NCBI GenBank assembly: GCA_001510575.1
Contig: LNGK01000010.1
Span: 1,301,825 to 1,365,824 of the forward strand
DNA: 64,000 nt
Source: Knoxdaviesia capensis
Lineage: Eukaryota; Ascomycota; Sordariomycetes; Microascales; Gondwanamycetaceae
Direction of reading: 5' to 3'
Shown: positions 45,657 to 55,607 of the stretch, piece after piece
Position numbering within the stretch: position 1 is the first letter of the stretch
Layout of the letters: each line of letters opens with the position of its first letter
The notes under the pieces: generated by a model
What the model was told of the DNA's origin: nothing
The model's input: only the letters and a program-made list of their open reading frames with translations
Database searches by the model: none
Translations under genes and position numbers: made by a program

Positions 45657-46075
45657 TTCTTTCTGTTGTATTTGTGTATGGGTGTGGGTGTGTGTGTTCT
45701 TTCTTTTGCTTTTTCCAGTCGCCGGGTTCCCGTCCAGGAGACTGTTCTCGCTTTTTCCGTCCTGTACTGCCCGGGTGCCGGGAGAGAAGAAACACGGCGT
45801 TGTGGCATGGCGGGCCGGGAAAAATTGCATGCCGCCGTACCGTGCGTGCAAGCCTGTGAACACACGGTGCCCCCCACGTGACACCCATCACGTGATGGCG
45901 CGACCCTCGGACTCGGTTGAAGAACGCGACGACACGTCGACTTCCGACTTCCGACTTTGTTCTCTTTCGTTGTTGTTGTCCGTTTTCATATCCACCAAAC
46001 CCCATCAGTCCCCCCCAAAAAACACCTACATCCACTCCCCGCTGTCCGGATGTTCCCTCCCGCGCGCCGTCGCTC
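45657..46075. promoter_or_regulatory. Divergent promoter with two CACGTG E-boxes
   Basis: This 419-nt spacer lies between the methyltransferase and hydrolase-like starts. Two E-boxes, CCACGTGAC at about 45875 and TCACGTGAT at about 45889, sit 14 nt apart near its middle. Such palindromic sites are bound by bHLH factors in fungi. A CA/GT-rich stretch near 45676-45700 is in the methyltransferase leader. Confidence 0.6.
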
Positions 46076-47557
46076 ATGACACTGCCGCCATGGCTCCGCC
46101 CTAGCCTGTCCGCCGTTCCGGGCGCGCTCGGCCGGGCCCCATATGTCCGCTCGGCCGGGGGTTTCCGGAGTGTGCCGGCGACACGTCGGACCCTGGCTGT
46201 CTGCCCGCCCGATGTGACGGTCCTGGAGGTGCCGTGCGGGTCGACCGGCCACATCCCAGTCTCGTAAGTCCCCCGACTGCCACACACATCCGCCGAGACA
46301 GTCCGGTCCTGTTTGGCGTCCGCCGGCCCGCACCACTAACCGTCTTGTCCCAGGCTCTACAACCTCACCCGCCACTCGGAATCCACCCCGCTCGTCCTCT
46401 ACCTGCCGCCGTCCCCCGCCCTGCAGGTCCCCGCCGCGCCGCTCCCGGCGTTTCTGGCCCACTACGCCGTCGCGGTGATCCACTACCGCTGGGCCAGCAT
46501 CCTCCCGCCCGCGCTCGCCAGCAGTGCCCCCACCACAGAGGCCGGTCGCGTGCGCTGGCCGACCCCCGTGCACGACGTGCACCGCGCCTACGCCCACCTC
46601 GTCGCGGCCCTGCGCCCGCAGTCCCGCCGCCGCCGGGACGCCCTGCTGGTGTCGGCGCACCAGGGCGCCGGCCTTGCGCTCTCGCTGGCGCTGACCGAGA
46701 CGCGCACGAGCGCGCCGTTCGCCGTGCGCGGCGTCGCGGCCCACAACGGCGTGTACGACTGGACCACGTTCCTGCCGGACCACCGCGTCAACGCGCCGCC
46801 GCGGCCGTCCCGCTCGCGCGCCCGCCGGACCACCACCACCGCCGCCGCCGCCGACGACGTCGCCGGCGATGTCCGCGCCGCTGCAGCGGCCGAGGACCCG
46901 CCGCCTGTCCGCACAACCCTCTTCCCGGCCGGCACGCTGGGCACGCTCGGCCGCGCCGCCGCCGACCTGTTCGCCGCGCCGTCGGGCCTCTTCGACGCCT
47001 TCGCGAGCCCCGTGCTCTTCTTCCACACCCCCGGCCAACTCACCCCGCGCACCTTCTCCGAGTCCGCCGCTGCCACCGCGGGCGCCGCGGCGCTGCGCGC
47101 CCTGCCGGGCGTCACCCCCGAGGACATCGCCCGCATGCCCGTCCCGCTGATCCGGCCGCCGCGGCGCGCGGCGCTGGTCTTCCCGCCGCGCACATCGACG
47201 CTGAAGATCCCGCACACGCTGCTCACGCACACCGCGCCGCCGCCGCCCCCGCACGAGCGCGGCGGCCGGACGAGCAGTCGTGCCCGCGGCGGCAGCGGTG
47301 CGGGGGTCTCGAAAAACTCGTTCGCCGCGCAGGCCGCCGAGCTGGCCGCGCTGATGCGCCGCAGCATCGAGCGCCACGAGCTCGGCGAGCGGCGCATGTG
47401 GGACGACCAGTTCGACCGCTGGGACGTTGAGGCTGCGCGCCGGGTGCGGGTGGTTGACGTGGGCGACGAGGAGGGGGAGAGCGGCCCTGCGGGCATGGTG
47501 GATGCGCGGGCGTGTGCGGAGATTTCGGCGTGGTTGCAGGAGCGGACCGGCATGTAA
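46076..47557 (+). CDS. Alpha/beta-hydrolase-like protein, putative mitochondrial
   Basis: Exons are 46076-46263 and 46354-47557 (463 aa), joining as GHIPVSLYNLTRHSESTPLV. The first 40 residues (MTLPPWLRPSLSAVPGALGR then APYVRSAGG, RRTL) have Arg but no acidic residue, consistent with a mitochondrial presequence. PLVLYLPPSP and VAVIHYRW resemble the early strands of an alpha/beta hydrolase. LLVSAHQGAGLALSLAL sits where the nucleophile elbow would be, with SAHQG in place of GxSxG, and AAHNGVYDWTTFL follows. An Ala/Thr-rich insert, then FASPVLFFHTPGQLTP, would carry the acid residue. The C-terminal third is Arg-rich and acidic (MWDDQFDRWDVEAARRVRVV). I recognise the fold only; no substrate can be named and it may be inactive. 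Confidence 0.7.
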
Positions 47558-48038
47558 GATCGGAAGCAGGACTGGCTGTGTGTACCAGTACTGGGCGATC
47601 AAAGGCAAAGCCAAAGCTTCCTCTCCTCTATTGAAACGCTGCGCTGGGCTTGCTACTTAGGTGTGTACCGCGCTACACCTGCACGGACCAACAGCACGGC
47701 AATCTCCTTCTGGTTCACCCAAGTCACACAGCAGGATGTATCCAACGGTATCGGGGTTTTCCCCATCCCATGTATATTCAAAAGTTGTGAAGCTCATATA
47801 TAAAAAGTCCCCACACATGTACATCATCATTCTGTCATCGCATATATACAACATGCCAAAAGAAAAAACGGGGTGAGAGGTGCTTTCCAACGTCCTCGCG
47901 CCCATGAAAAAAACAAACAAAGGAAATTCAAAAAATAACATCAGAGAAATGGAAAAGTTGAGGGAGTGGAAGGGGGTATAAGACAAACGAACAGGTTGCG
48001 TGGCCAAGAAACACACACACACACACACACGCACCCGC
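47558..48038. other. Convergent 3' region
   Basis: This holds 3' flanks of the hydrolase-like gene and of the ceramidase gene. A CA microsatellite (48012-48030) begins 8 nt beyond the ceramidase stop. No gene is visible. Confidence 0.55.
48012..48030. repeat. (CA)n microsatellite
   Basis: About nine CA units, reading GT on the minus strand, lie in the presumed 3' UTR of the ceramidase gene. Confidence 0.95.
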
Positions 48039-50367
48039 TTAGACCACGACAAACGACGCCGAGGTGCCCTCAAACGACGAGATCGGCCCCCAGAAGCTCT
48101 TGGAGTCGCCGTAGTACTTGAAGCGGTAGGTCCCCGGCTCGGCCCACTCCTCGAGCTCCCAGTCGATGGTGACCTCGCTGTAGCCGAGCAGCCAGTTGGT
48201 GCGCGTCCACGTGTACACGAGGAACCAGTCGGCGTCGCTGCGCACCTGCGTCCACGTGCTGCCCGCCAGCTTCTCGACGGCCGCGAACGTGCCCTCGAGC
48301 CGCAGGTTGTTGCGCGGGTTCGCGCCCACGAACACCGCGCTCACCGTGGCGCCCGCGGTGCGCGGCACGCTGGCCGCCGGCTGCCGCAGCACCGCGCCGA
48401 ACGACTTGCCGATCGGCGCGTTGTCCTGCACCACGCCGGTGATGAAGCTCAGCGACGAATTGCGGTGGTCTGGCGGCGCGGGGCCGACGGCCGGCGCGCC
48501 GGTCGCGTCGGGCGCCAGGTAGTGCAGGTTCGACACCGTCAGGTTGATGTAGGCGTCCAGCGTGTGCTTGCCGAACAGGGTCGAGGCGCCCTCGTAGCGC
48601 TGGACCTCGAACTCCTCGGGGGTGGTGACGTAGTGCTGCACAGAGAGAGAGAGAGAGAGAGAGATTCAGTTAGTCAAGGTGGCCTTAGGGAGGGCCAAGA
48701 GAACAGAAGAGGGCAATACGTACAGCATAGGTGTTGCAGGGTCCGGAGACGATAACCAACGGCTCGGTATCGACAAGCGCGGAAGCCTCAGCCTTGACGG
48801 CCTTGGCCCAGCGACGCCCACTCATAGTGGTGACCTCGCTAGGGCTAGACACGAATACCAGCTGGCCAACACGCAGGACCTGGATGTCTACGATGTTGGG
48901 GCTCCACGGGTACGGCGCCGACATCTCGCCGACATCCAGCAGGATGGGCTTGGGCCACTGGCAGGCGCGCTGGGCGTCGCTGGGGGTGCGGAGGAAGCCC
49001 GACACGACGGCCCACAGCGGGTTGGCGCTCGGGTCGCCCGAGTCGCCCTGGGTGAAGTCGAAGGCGCCGGGGCCGTCGGTGGTGCCGGCGGCGAACGAGT
49101 ATCCCAGGCCGGCCGGGCAGGTCATGGCGAACGAGCCGTTGGGCAGGGCGAACTCGGCGAAGGCCATGTTGTGGTAGAAGTGGAACGACTTGACGGAGGG
49201 GCCGACCACGGGGGTTCCGGGGGTGTCCAGCAGGTTCTGGTAGATCTGCTTGGCGGCCACGTACTGGCGGCGGCCGATCTCGTAGCAGCTGGACACGCCG
49301 AGATCCAGCTTGGCGAACTCGGGCCCGCGGCCGCGGCACGACTGCGAGAGGCCGTCGCTGCAGGTGCTGTTCTCGAAGTTGCAGCGCATGCCGGTGCCGT
49401 CGTCGCACCAGGCGCCGAGCACGTTGGGCGTGGTGTCGGCCATGTTGGACTGGGCGAAGCCGGCGACGAAGCCCGGCGCCGCCGACGCGTGCGCGGCCAG
49501 GTCCTTCTCCAGCAGCCACGCGGCCACGCCCTTGTTGTCGCCGGCGGCGTGGGTGTTGTTCTGCAGCAGCGAGGTGCCGTGCACGGGGAACCAGGTCAGC
49601 ACGCCCATGGCCTTGCCGTCGGAGGCGCGGCGGAAGCGCAGCAGCGTCATCGAGCGGTCGGTGTCGTGCTCGTACTCGGCACGCTCCTCCTCGGGGTTGT
49701 GCAGGTACGACCACGCACTGCGGTTGATGGAACCGTCGGCAACGTCAGCGGAGCCGATGTCGAGGAAACCCTCGGTCAGGCTCTCGTGGGCCCGCTTGAT
49801 GGAGAGCACGGCTCCGTCGACAATGGCCTTGTAGCTCTGGGCATCGAAGCCCAGGCTGGTCAACTGCGGCAGCAGGTAGTTGAACCAGGCACCCGGGCCA
49901 GCATGGTTGTGGGTGGCAGTGACGGCAATGTTGCGGCCGTAGACGGCGTACTGGGAGCCCAGAGCCTGGACTCCCTCGACAATTCCGTTACGGATAGCCA
50001 CGTCGCCCGACTGGACATCGAGCACCAGGTAGATGAAGCGGTCGGCCGGGCGCGAGGCATCGCCGACGATGAAGGCCCGGGAGAACAGACGCTGGCGCAG
50101 CCCGGAGCCGGTCTGGGCCAGATCGGCATAGCCGGCAAAGTTGATTTCCACCACCGGGCCGGTGATATCGGCCTTGCCAACACCGAGCAGGTACTTGTCT
50201 CCGCCGGTTGCGTCACGGGTCACGGGCCCGGCGCGCGGAGTGGGGCCGAAGCTGGAGAACAGGTTGGTGGGGCGCACCGAGGGGAACCACACGATGGCAA
50301 ACATGAACAGCGAGCACACCACCAGCGCACGCCGCAGCGTGCGCACGGGGAGATACACCGCCGGCAT
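48039..50367 (-). CDS. Neutral (non-lysosomal) ceramidase
   Basis: Zinc amidase that splits ceramide into sphingoid base and fatty acid. Exons on the minus strand from the first clear ATG are 50367-48724 and 48635-48039 (746 aa); the join restores NTYAHYVTTPEEFEVQRYEG. A membrane anchor or signal is at about residues 13-30 (LVVCSLFMFAIVWFPSV) after a basic start. Family segments are KYLLGVGKADITGPVVEINF, RAFIVGD, NIAVTATHNHAGPGAW (zinc ligands), VLTWFPVHGTSLLQNNTHAAGDNKG, QSNMADTTPNVLGAW (catalytic loop, about 300-313) and DLGVSSCYEIGRRQY. The C-terminal Ig-like domain ends SFWGPISSFEGTSASFVVV. Thr stands where animal enzymes have the nucleophile Ser of the SPN triplet. An extra 5' exon at 50737-50937 is likely. 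Confidence 0.92.
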
Positions 50368-50439
50368 TGTGAACAGCGGAAGAGTTGGCGTGGGCTAGAC
50401 ACACAGAAAGAAGAAGGGGACGATGGCCGGAAAGAAAAG

Positions 50440-50567
50440 CGTTAGGGGTTAGGGTTTGAAGCTAGGGTTGAAGCTGGATATCCAACCAAGGTAACTGGGG
50501 AAGGAAGCAACGGAGGGAAGAAAGGAGCAGCAGAAACACGGATCTCTCAACAGCGCGTAACCCTAAC
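50440..50567 (-). promoter_or_regulatory. Telobox-like motifs upstream of the ceramidase core ORF
   Basis: GTTAGGGGTTAGGGTTT at about 50441, CTAGGGTT at 50462 and TAACCCTAAC at 50558 lie 75-200 nt before the first ATG. If the upstream exon is real they lie in an intron, where the CCCTAAC form on the coding strand could instead serve as a branch site. Confidence 0.45.
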
Positions 50568-50736
50568 AGGATAGACGTTCAAGAGCTTTTGGGAGGGAAG
50601 AGTCACAGGGCCTAAAACCAGTGAAGATCAGGCAAAGCAAAAGATGAACTGGGCGGAGGTGAAAGGCCACGAAGAGAAGAAAGAAGAAGAGGACGAAGAG
50701 GCAAAAAAAACGAAGAGAGAAGAGCTAGTATCCTAC

Positions 50737-50937
50737 ATTCGCATACGAGGACGACACGGCCCTTATATGATGATTGCGCGGAGCAGACCCAGCAGCCCAC
50801 GGCCGAGACATTGCTGCTGGTGGTCTGGAGCGGGACGACGACTGGCTGTCACGACTTGGAGAAGACGAGCGGCGGTCGGCTGGTAACCGCCGCAGCAGCA
50901 AAGGGTCTCGCTCGTTGTATTCGTGGGTGTCGGCCAT
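50737..50937 (-). CDS. Candidate first exon of the ceramidase gene
   Basis: The ORF starts at an ATG (50937) with MADTHEYNERDPLLLRRL, followed by a Ser/Arg-rich segment (RRSSSPSRDSQSSSRSRP). The acidic dileucine-type ERDPLLL start is common in N-terminal cytosolic tails of fungal vacuolar or Golgi membrane proteins. A GTAGGA donor after codon 67 and the CTAG acceptor at 50395 are both phase 0, so they join it to PTPTLPLFTMPAVYLPVRTL and give an 822-aa protein. With this exon the hydrophobic stretch becomes an internal signal anchor instead of an N-terminal one. The donor is not a strong consensus, and the exon may instead be an unrelated leader ORF. Confidence 0.45.
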
Positions 50938-53900
50938 TGCGACTCTTTGGGCGAACGGAGGATGGAACAAGGTCGCGGGAGGAGAGAAAAAAGAACACGA
51001 CGACGAAGAATATACGGTCGGCCAGGGACCAGGCGGGGGGGGGGAGTGTGTGTATACTCGGACAAGGGTTAAAGGGGGAGGGGGTGTGTGTTCGCGGTTG
51101 GCTTCTTCGGACGTCGGCTAGAAAAGCGAGAAAGAAAGGCAGAGATATCCTGTCGAACGAACGAGATACGAAATGGTGGATGCCGCTGATCGTGTTACTC
51201 CCGATAGTATGACCGTTGACGTTGATGAGTATCTCTGTCCAAGATGCAGCAGAACCCGGGGCCGGTGGAAACGAGGACTTGAAGCTTTGAGCCAGTCAGT
51301 CGGAGCTGGGCCGGAATCCAAAAAAAATAGCAAGTAGAGACACTAAGAGATATGTCACACACAGACCCACGATCGTGAAGCCATCACGAACATAGGATGA
51401 AGATTAAAAAAAAAAAAAAAAGAAAGCTACAAAACCGCATTTTGAGGAGCAGGAACAGTAACACGTCGTTGATTATGTCACACACGCTTAAAAAACCCCG
51501 ATACTTGGGACCTCGTGTCCTTCGCACTCTAGCTGGACTTTTTTTTATCTCCTTGTACCTTTGTACCGAGTACTTCTGTCGTTGGCCGTCCCGTTGCATC
51601 CTGGAATCGCCACTTCAGGAAGCACGAGAAAATGCCCGCTGCGGTGTCGGGTTTAAGCTTCGGGTCGTGCAAATCAGTCTTGTGGCGCGAGGTACATGTG
51701 TCATGCTGTGCAACAGAGAGAGAGAGAGACAGGGCCAAGTGATCCCGCTGCTCATGTGTGCGGGGAGAGAGAAACAAAGCTCTGAGACAGTTGACTTTGG
51801 TGTTGTTTATCTGTGGACTCCTGTAAAGCTTGAATATATGCATGTTTATCAAGATGGCAGCCCATGTCCCTGCTCGGGTCATTTGATAAGAGCTCTCTCT
51901 CTCTCTCTCTCTCTCTAGTCCCTATTCCCCCAAATTCTCTCTTCTCTGCTACATCACATGCATTCTGGGTTAGACCCTAAGCCCCTCCAAGCCTCACCGT
52001 GGCCCGGCTCTCGCTGTTCATAAAATATGCAGGCGGGAACACTAGGCCTTTCTTCTTCATTACGCCACCACGTCACTTGGTGGTGGCCTGTGCTCTTGGA
52101 ATTCAGGGCCCACAGACACACGTCAGTTTTGAGATGAATAAAAAAATAGATTAAAGTAAAATAAAAGGAGCTGTGTGATAGACTGATAATGCAGTCTCCG
52201 ATCCTCTCTGATATTCCCTCGAAGCTGCAGATATACAGTACAGTACATCTCCAAAAGAGGGCCCTCCTTCACCTCACTGGGAGATGCTGCGTTCTCCTCC
52301 TGCCAAGCCGAGGCATGGTACTCCGGAGATTCCAGCTCTTCTACGTTTTGCCTGCTGGGCGGTGTGGTGGAAATGAGCATGTCGGTCTCCCAGGGAGCAT
52401 CGCCCATTCCGCGAGCGTACCGTGGTTCAAGCCAAACCAGCCGAGCCACAGTCGCCACAGGACTCCCCCCCCGTAAAATTAATAATTAAACCCAATCTTT
52501 GGAGAGACACAGAAGGACAGACGCGCCGAATCAATCTTGGTCTGGATAGATCAGAGAAGCAGAGAAGGCCGGAGAACCAGTGCTGATGCTGGAGACCTGG
52601 CGAACAAGCTGAGTGATTGGTGGTTCTGGGCGAATTTCGAGGGCGTTGTGTGTCTGGCTCTCATCTTAGATAGACAGCCAATCATGGTGGCGGTGTCGTT
52701 GAAGCTGTGTGAACACTTCCTTTTGGTTTCGGTGATGATATCTCTCCAGGCGGCAAATACATCTCCTCGAACCAACACAGGTGCACAAGAATGCATCCCA
52801 GACCTGGGACCGCCAGCTTCGCTCTCCTTCTCTCTCCAGGCGACTCTCCGGCGATGGCGATGGCGATCGACAGTGGAAGATAGATAAGCCCTGCAGAGCA
52901 AAGAGGAAAAGCCAGCCAGCGCTGCCTGTTCTCTCTTCGCTGTGTCTGTGTTCTGTATGTGTATGTGCCGCACGCTCTTTCGCGCGCAGTCCGGGGCTCC
53001 CTGCTCCGTTCGTCGTATGTTGACTGTTTCCTTCACGTCCCGGACAGGCCAGGGTGTCCCTCTCACCGGATCTCTCAGGCCTTGGGACCGTGGAAAGTGG
53101 GACACAGTTCATATTGCATAGTGAACATACAGGAGATGGCTGGCTGGCTGGCTTGGTCCCTTGCCTTCACGTGCGAAGACAGGACAGGACGCGTAAAGTG
53201 CATTCTAGAATTTGCACACACCGCACCTCCCAGCCCTCATCACGCACCGATATGCACTGGAAATCTCTCCGATCGGCGTTCCCCGAATCTCCAGCTGCGA
53301 TTTGATTGACAGGGCATGCCTTCAACAGGCCGCTCCCAGCTTCCATCGTCCGCCCTCTGCCGAATCTTCACCACATATCCATCACATCATATCTCCTCCC
53401 CGGACCACGTTTGATAACAATACCTCCAGCACTATAGCCCACCAACCTCTCCCCCCCTCTCTCTTGCTCTCTCTTCCTCTCTCTCCTCTCTCTCGCTGCC
53501 TGTCTTCTTTCGTCCTCGTCCTCCACCTCCACCTCCACCTCCACCAACATCCACCACCACCGTAACCATTTTTCTGCTCCTTTCCCCTTTGATGGCTCTC
53601 GTCCCGAACGACATCCATTCCCCTCTCTCCGAACTCACATTTCACAAAGACAGAGAACAGCAAGAAGAAAAAAAACAGTCCGCTCCCGATCTCTTGGCCG
53701 GACTATGCAACCTACGTAGATGCAGTGCTGACAACCACACACATACTTTCTCTCTCGGCGTTACGTTCTGGGTCTGTGTCCAGATCTGCCGCTGGTATAA
53801 CGGTGACATGCTTTCTTTAGACTGGAGAGCCTGTTTCTCCCTCGCCTTCTCTCTGCATCTCGTCTGTTCTTCGCGGAGCTGGAGACAGCTAGCCCAGTCA

Positions 53901-55607
53901 CTGCGCGGGTGTCGCTGCGCACCGCCCGACGGCCGTGGTGTCGTTCTGACGGCCCGATGTAACTCGGATTCCTCTGCTCGTTCTGCCCCTCCCCCATTGA
54001 GCACTTAAAAACCCACGAGTCCGTATCTGGCACCAAAGTGTCCTATCCTGCCAGGCCGCATCACGAGCTCCGTGTCCCTCCCCCCTCCTCTCTCTCTCCC
54101 CAATCTGTCCCCCGAAGAGCTCCCGCTGCACGTAACATCCGCCAGAACCACCAGCCCCGAGAGCCACCCGGTGACCACCAGCCGGCAGCCGGCCTGCAAG
54201 CCAGGCTCCAAAGGTCTGTCGGCCTGCACACGCCCTCACTGTTCTCTCCTCCGCCGAACCGACACGGCCAACGTGCCGACCTTTTTTCTCGTTGACCCTC
54301 TCTCGCCCCCTGCATCTGCATCGTACAATGCAACCCCACGAGCCGAACTCCAAAAGCGAAAAAGAAAAATGCACGCAATGGCTGAGGAAGAATGAGACGC
54401 TGAGACCTGTGCTGTGCTGCTGTGCTGCTGTGCCTGCATCCTGCATTATCCGGTAGATTTGCATCTCTTTGCTCTGCGGGCCTCGCCAAAAAAGCCCATC
54501 ATGTCTGTCCATACATCCTCTCGTCGTTCTCCGACTTTCCTGTCCCCAATGCACCACCGCTGGATAAATTGATAGAGAAGGTTCATGCACGGCTACGTAC
54601 GGCGAATACCTGGCCGCGAGATGCGTTGATTTGTCGTGCTGAGGAGCGTGTCATAACCACCTCCGTGGTAGGAGCAGAAACCCCAGGTCAGGAAGCACTT
54701 TCTATAGCCAAGCAGAAGTCTTCATTGTCAATCACCCAGGATCAATCATCCTCACCACGGCGTGGGCGTGGAAAACACAGAGCTACAATAGCTGAAGAAG
54801 GAACTGTTTAGTTGTCGAACACGTAGATCTCACTATATACATACATCGCGGTATCAAATTGTACACAGACATACACACATAAAGTCACAGCACGGAACAC
54901 CAGAACATAAAAAAAAGTAAAAATACAAACTCCATCCTTTTCATTAATTGCCAATGCAGACCCGAACTAGCAGCTCAAAAGCCACACCTATGGACTCAAT
55001 ACCCTTCCAACGTTCCAGAGATCGAGTGAAGAAGAAAAGGAGTCAGGAGTCAACACGACCTGCTACAAAATTCCAACTCCTGGCCATTCCCTTCGAGGAC
55101 GAAATACCAAAAGAAGGTCCCCACGCCAAGAAAGAGACAAGGCACAACGGAAGCTGTGATCGCCACCAAGTGAAAAGAGCGGGAGGGACCTCCATTTGCC
55201 AACCCGAGCACGAGCACACACGTGGACGGAAGGAAGAAGGAGGAGGAAACTGCATGCGGTGGTAGGAGTGGACGGGAACAGGTTCAGAAGGCAAGATCAC
55301 ACGGTGAAACCCATGATAAAAGACCATGTGTTCTGTCGAGAGCGACTATCACAGCCACCAACTACCATCACACTGAGAGTTGACAGGCTCCTTCTTCCAA
55401 CCAGAAGGAACAACCCAATGCATGTGCCCTGACTGGTTATTACTAGGAAGCCACAGAGAAAGGGGGTAAAGCACTTTTGGGGAGAGAAGGTAGAGACGTT
55501 CAAGGGACGAGGCATGTGCCGCTGTCCACCACCCCAAAAGCTTAAAGAGCCATATTCCCCCCTCCTCACGAGGGCCACCAAAAAGCGAAAGGATCTTCCA
55601 CTGTCCT
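50938..55607. other. Gene-free 4.7 kb block between ceramidase and Not4
   Basis: No domain-bearing ORF. The left part is the upstream region of ceramidase, with G-tracts at about 51037-51047 and 51075-51082. A CT tract is at about 51893-51916, and pyrimidine-rich sequence at 53440-53510. The right part (54850-55600) is A-rich on the plus strand and is probably Not4 3' UTR on the minus strand. A 111-codon minus-strand ORF at 52123-52458 has ordinary amino acid composition but no recognisable family and was not accepted. Confidence 0.5.
51893..51916. repeat. (CT)n microsatellite
   Basis: About 12 CT units in the gene-free block between ceramidase and Not4. Confidence 0.95.

Noticed and set aside
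52123..52458. 111-codon minus-strand ORF with fairly balanced amino acids
   Set aside because: No family recognised, no promoter or intron support, and it is isolated in a gene-free block.
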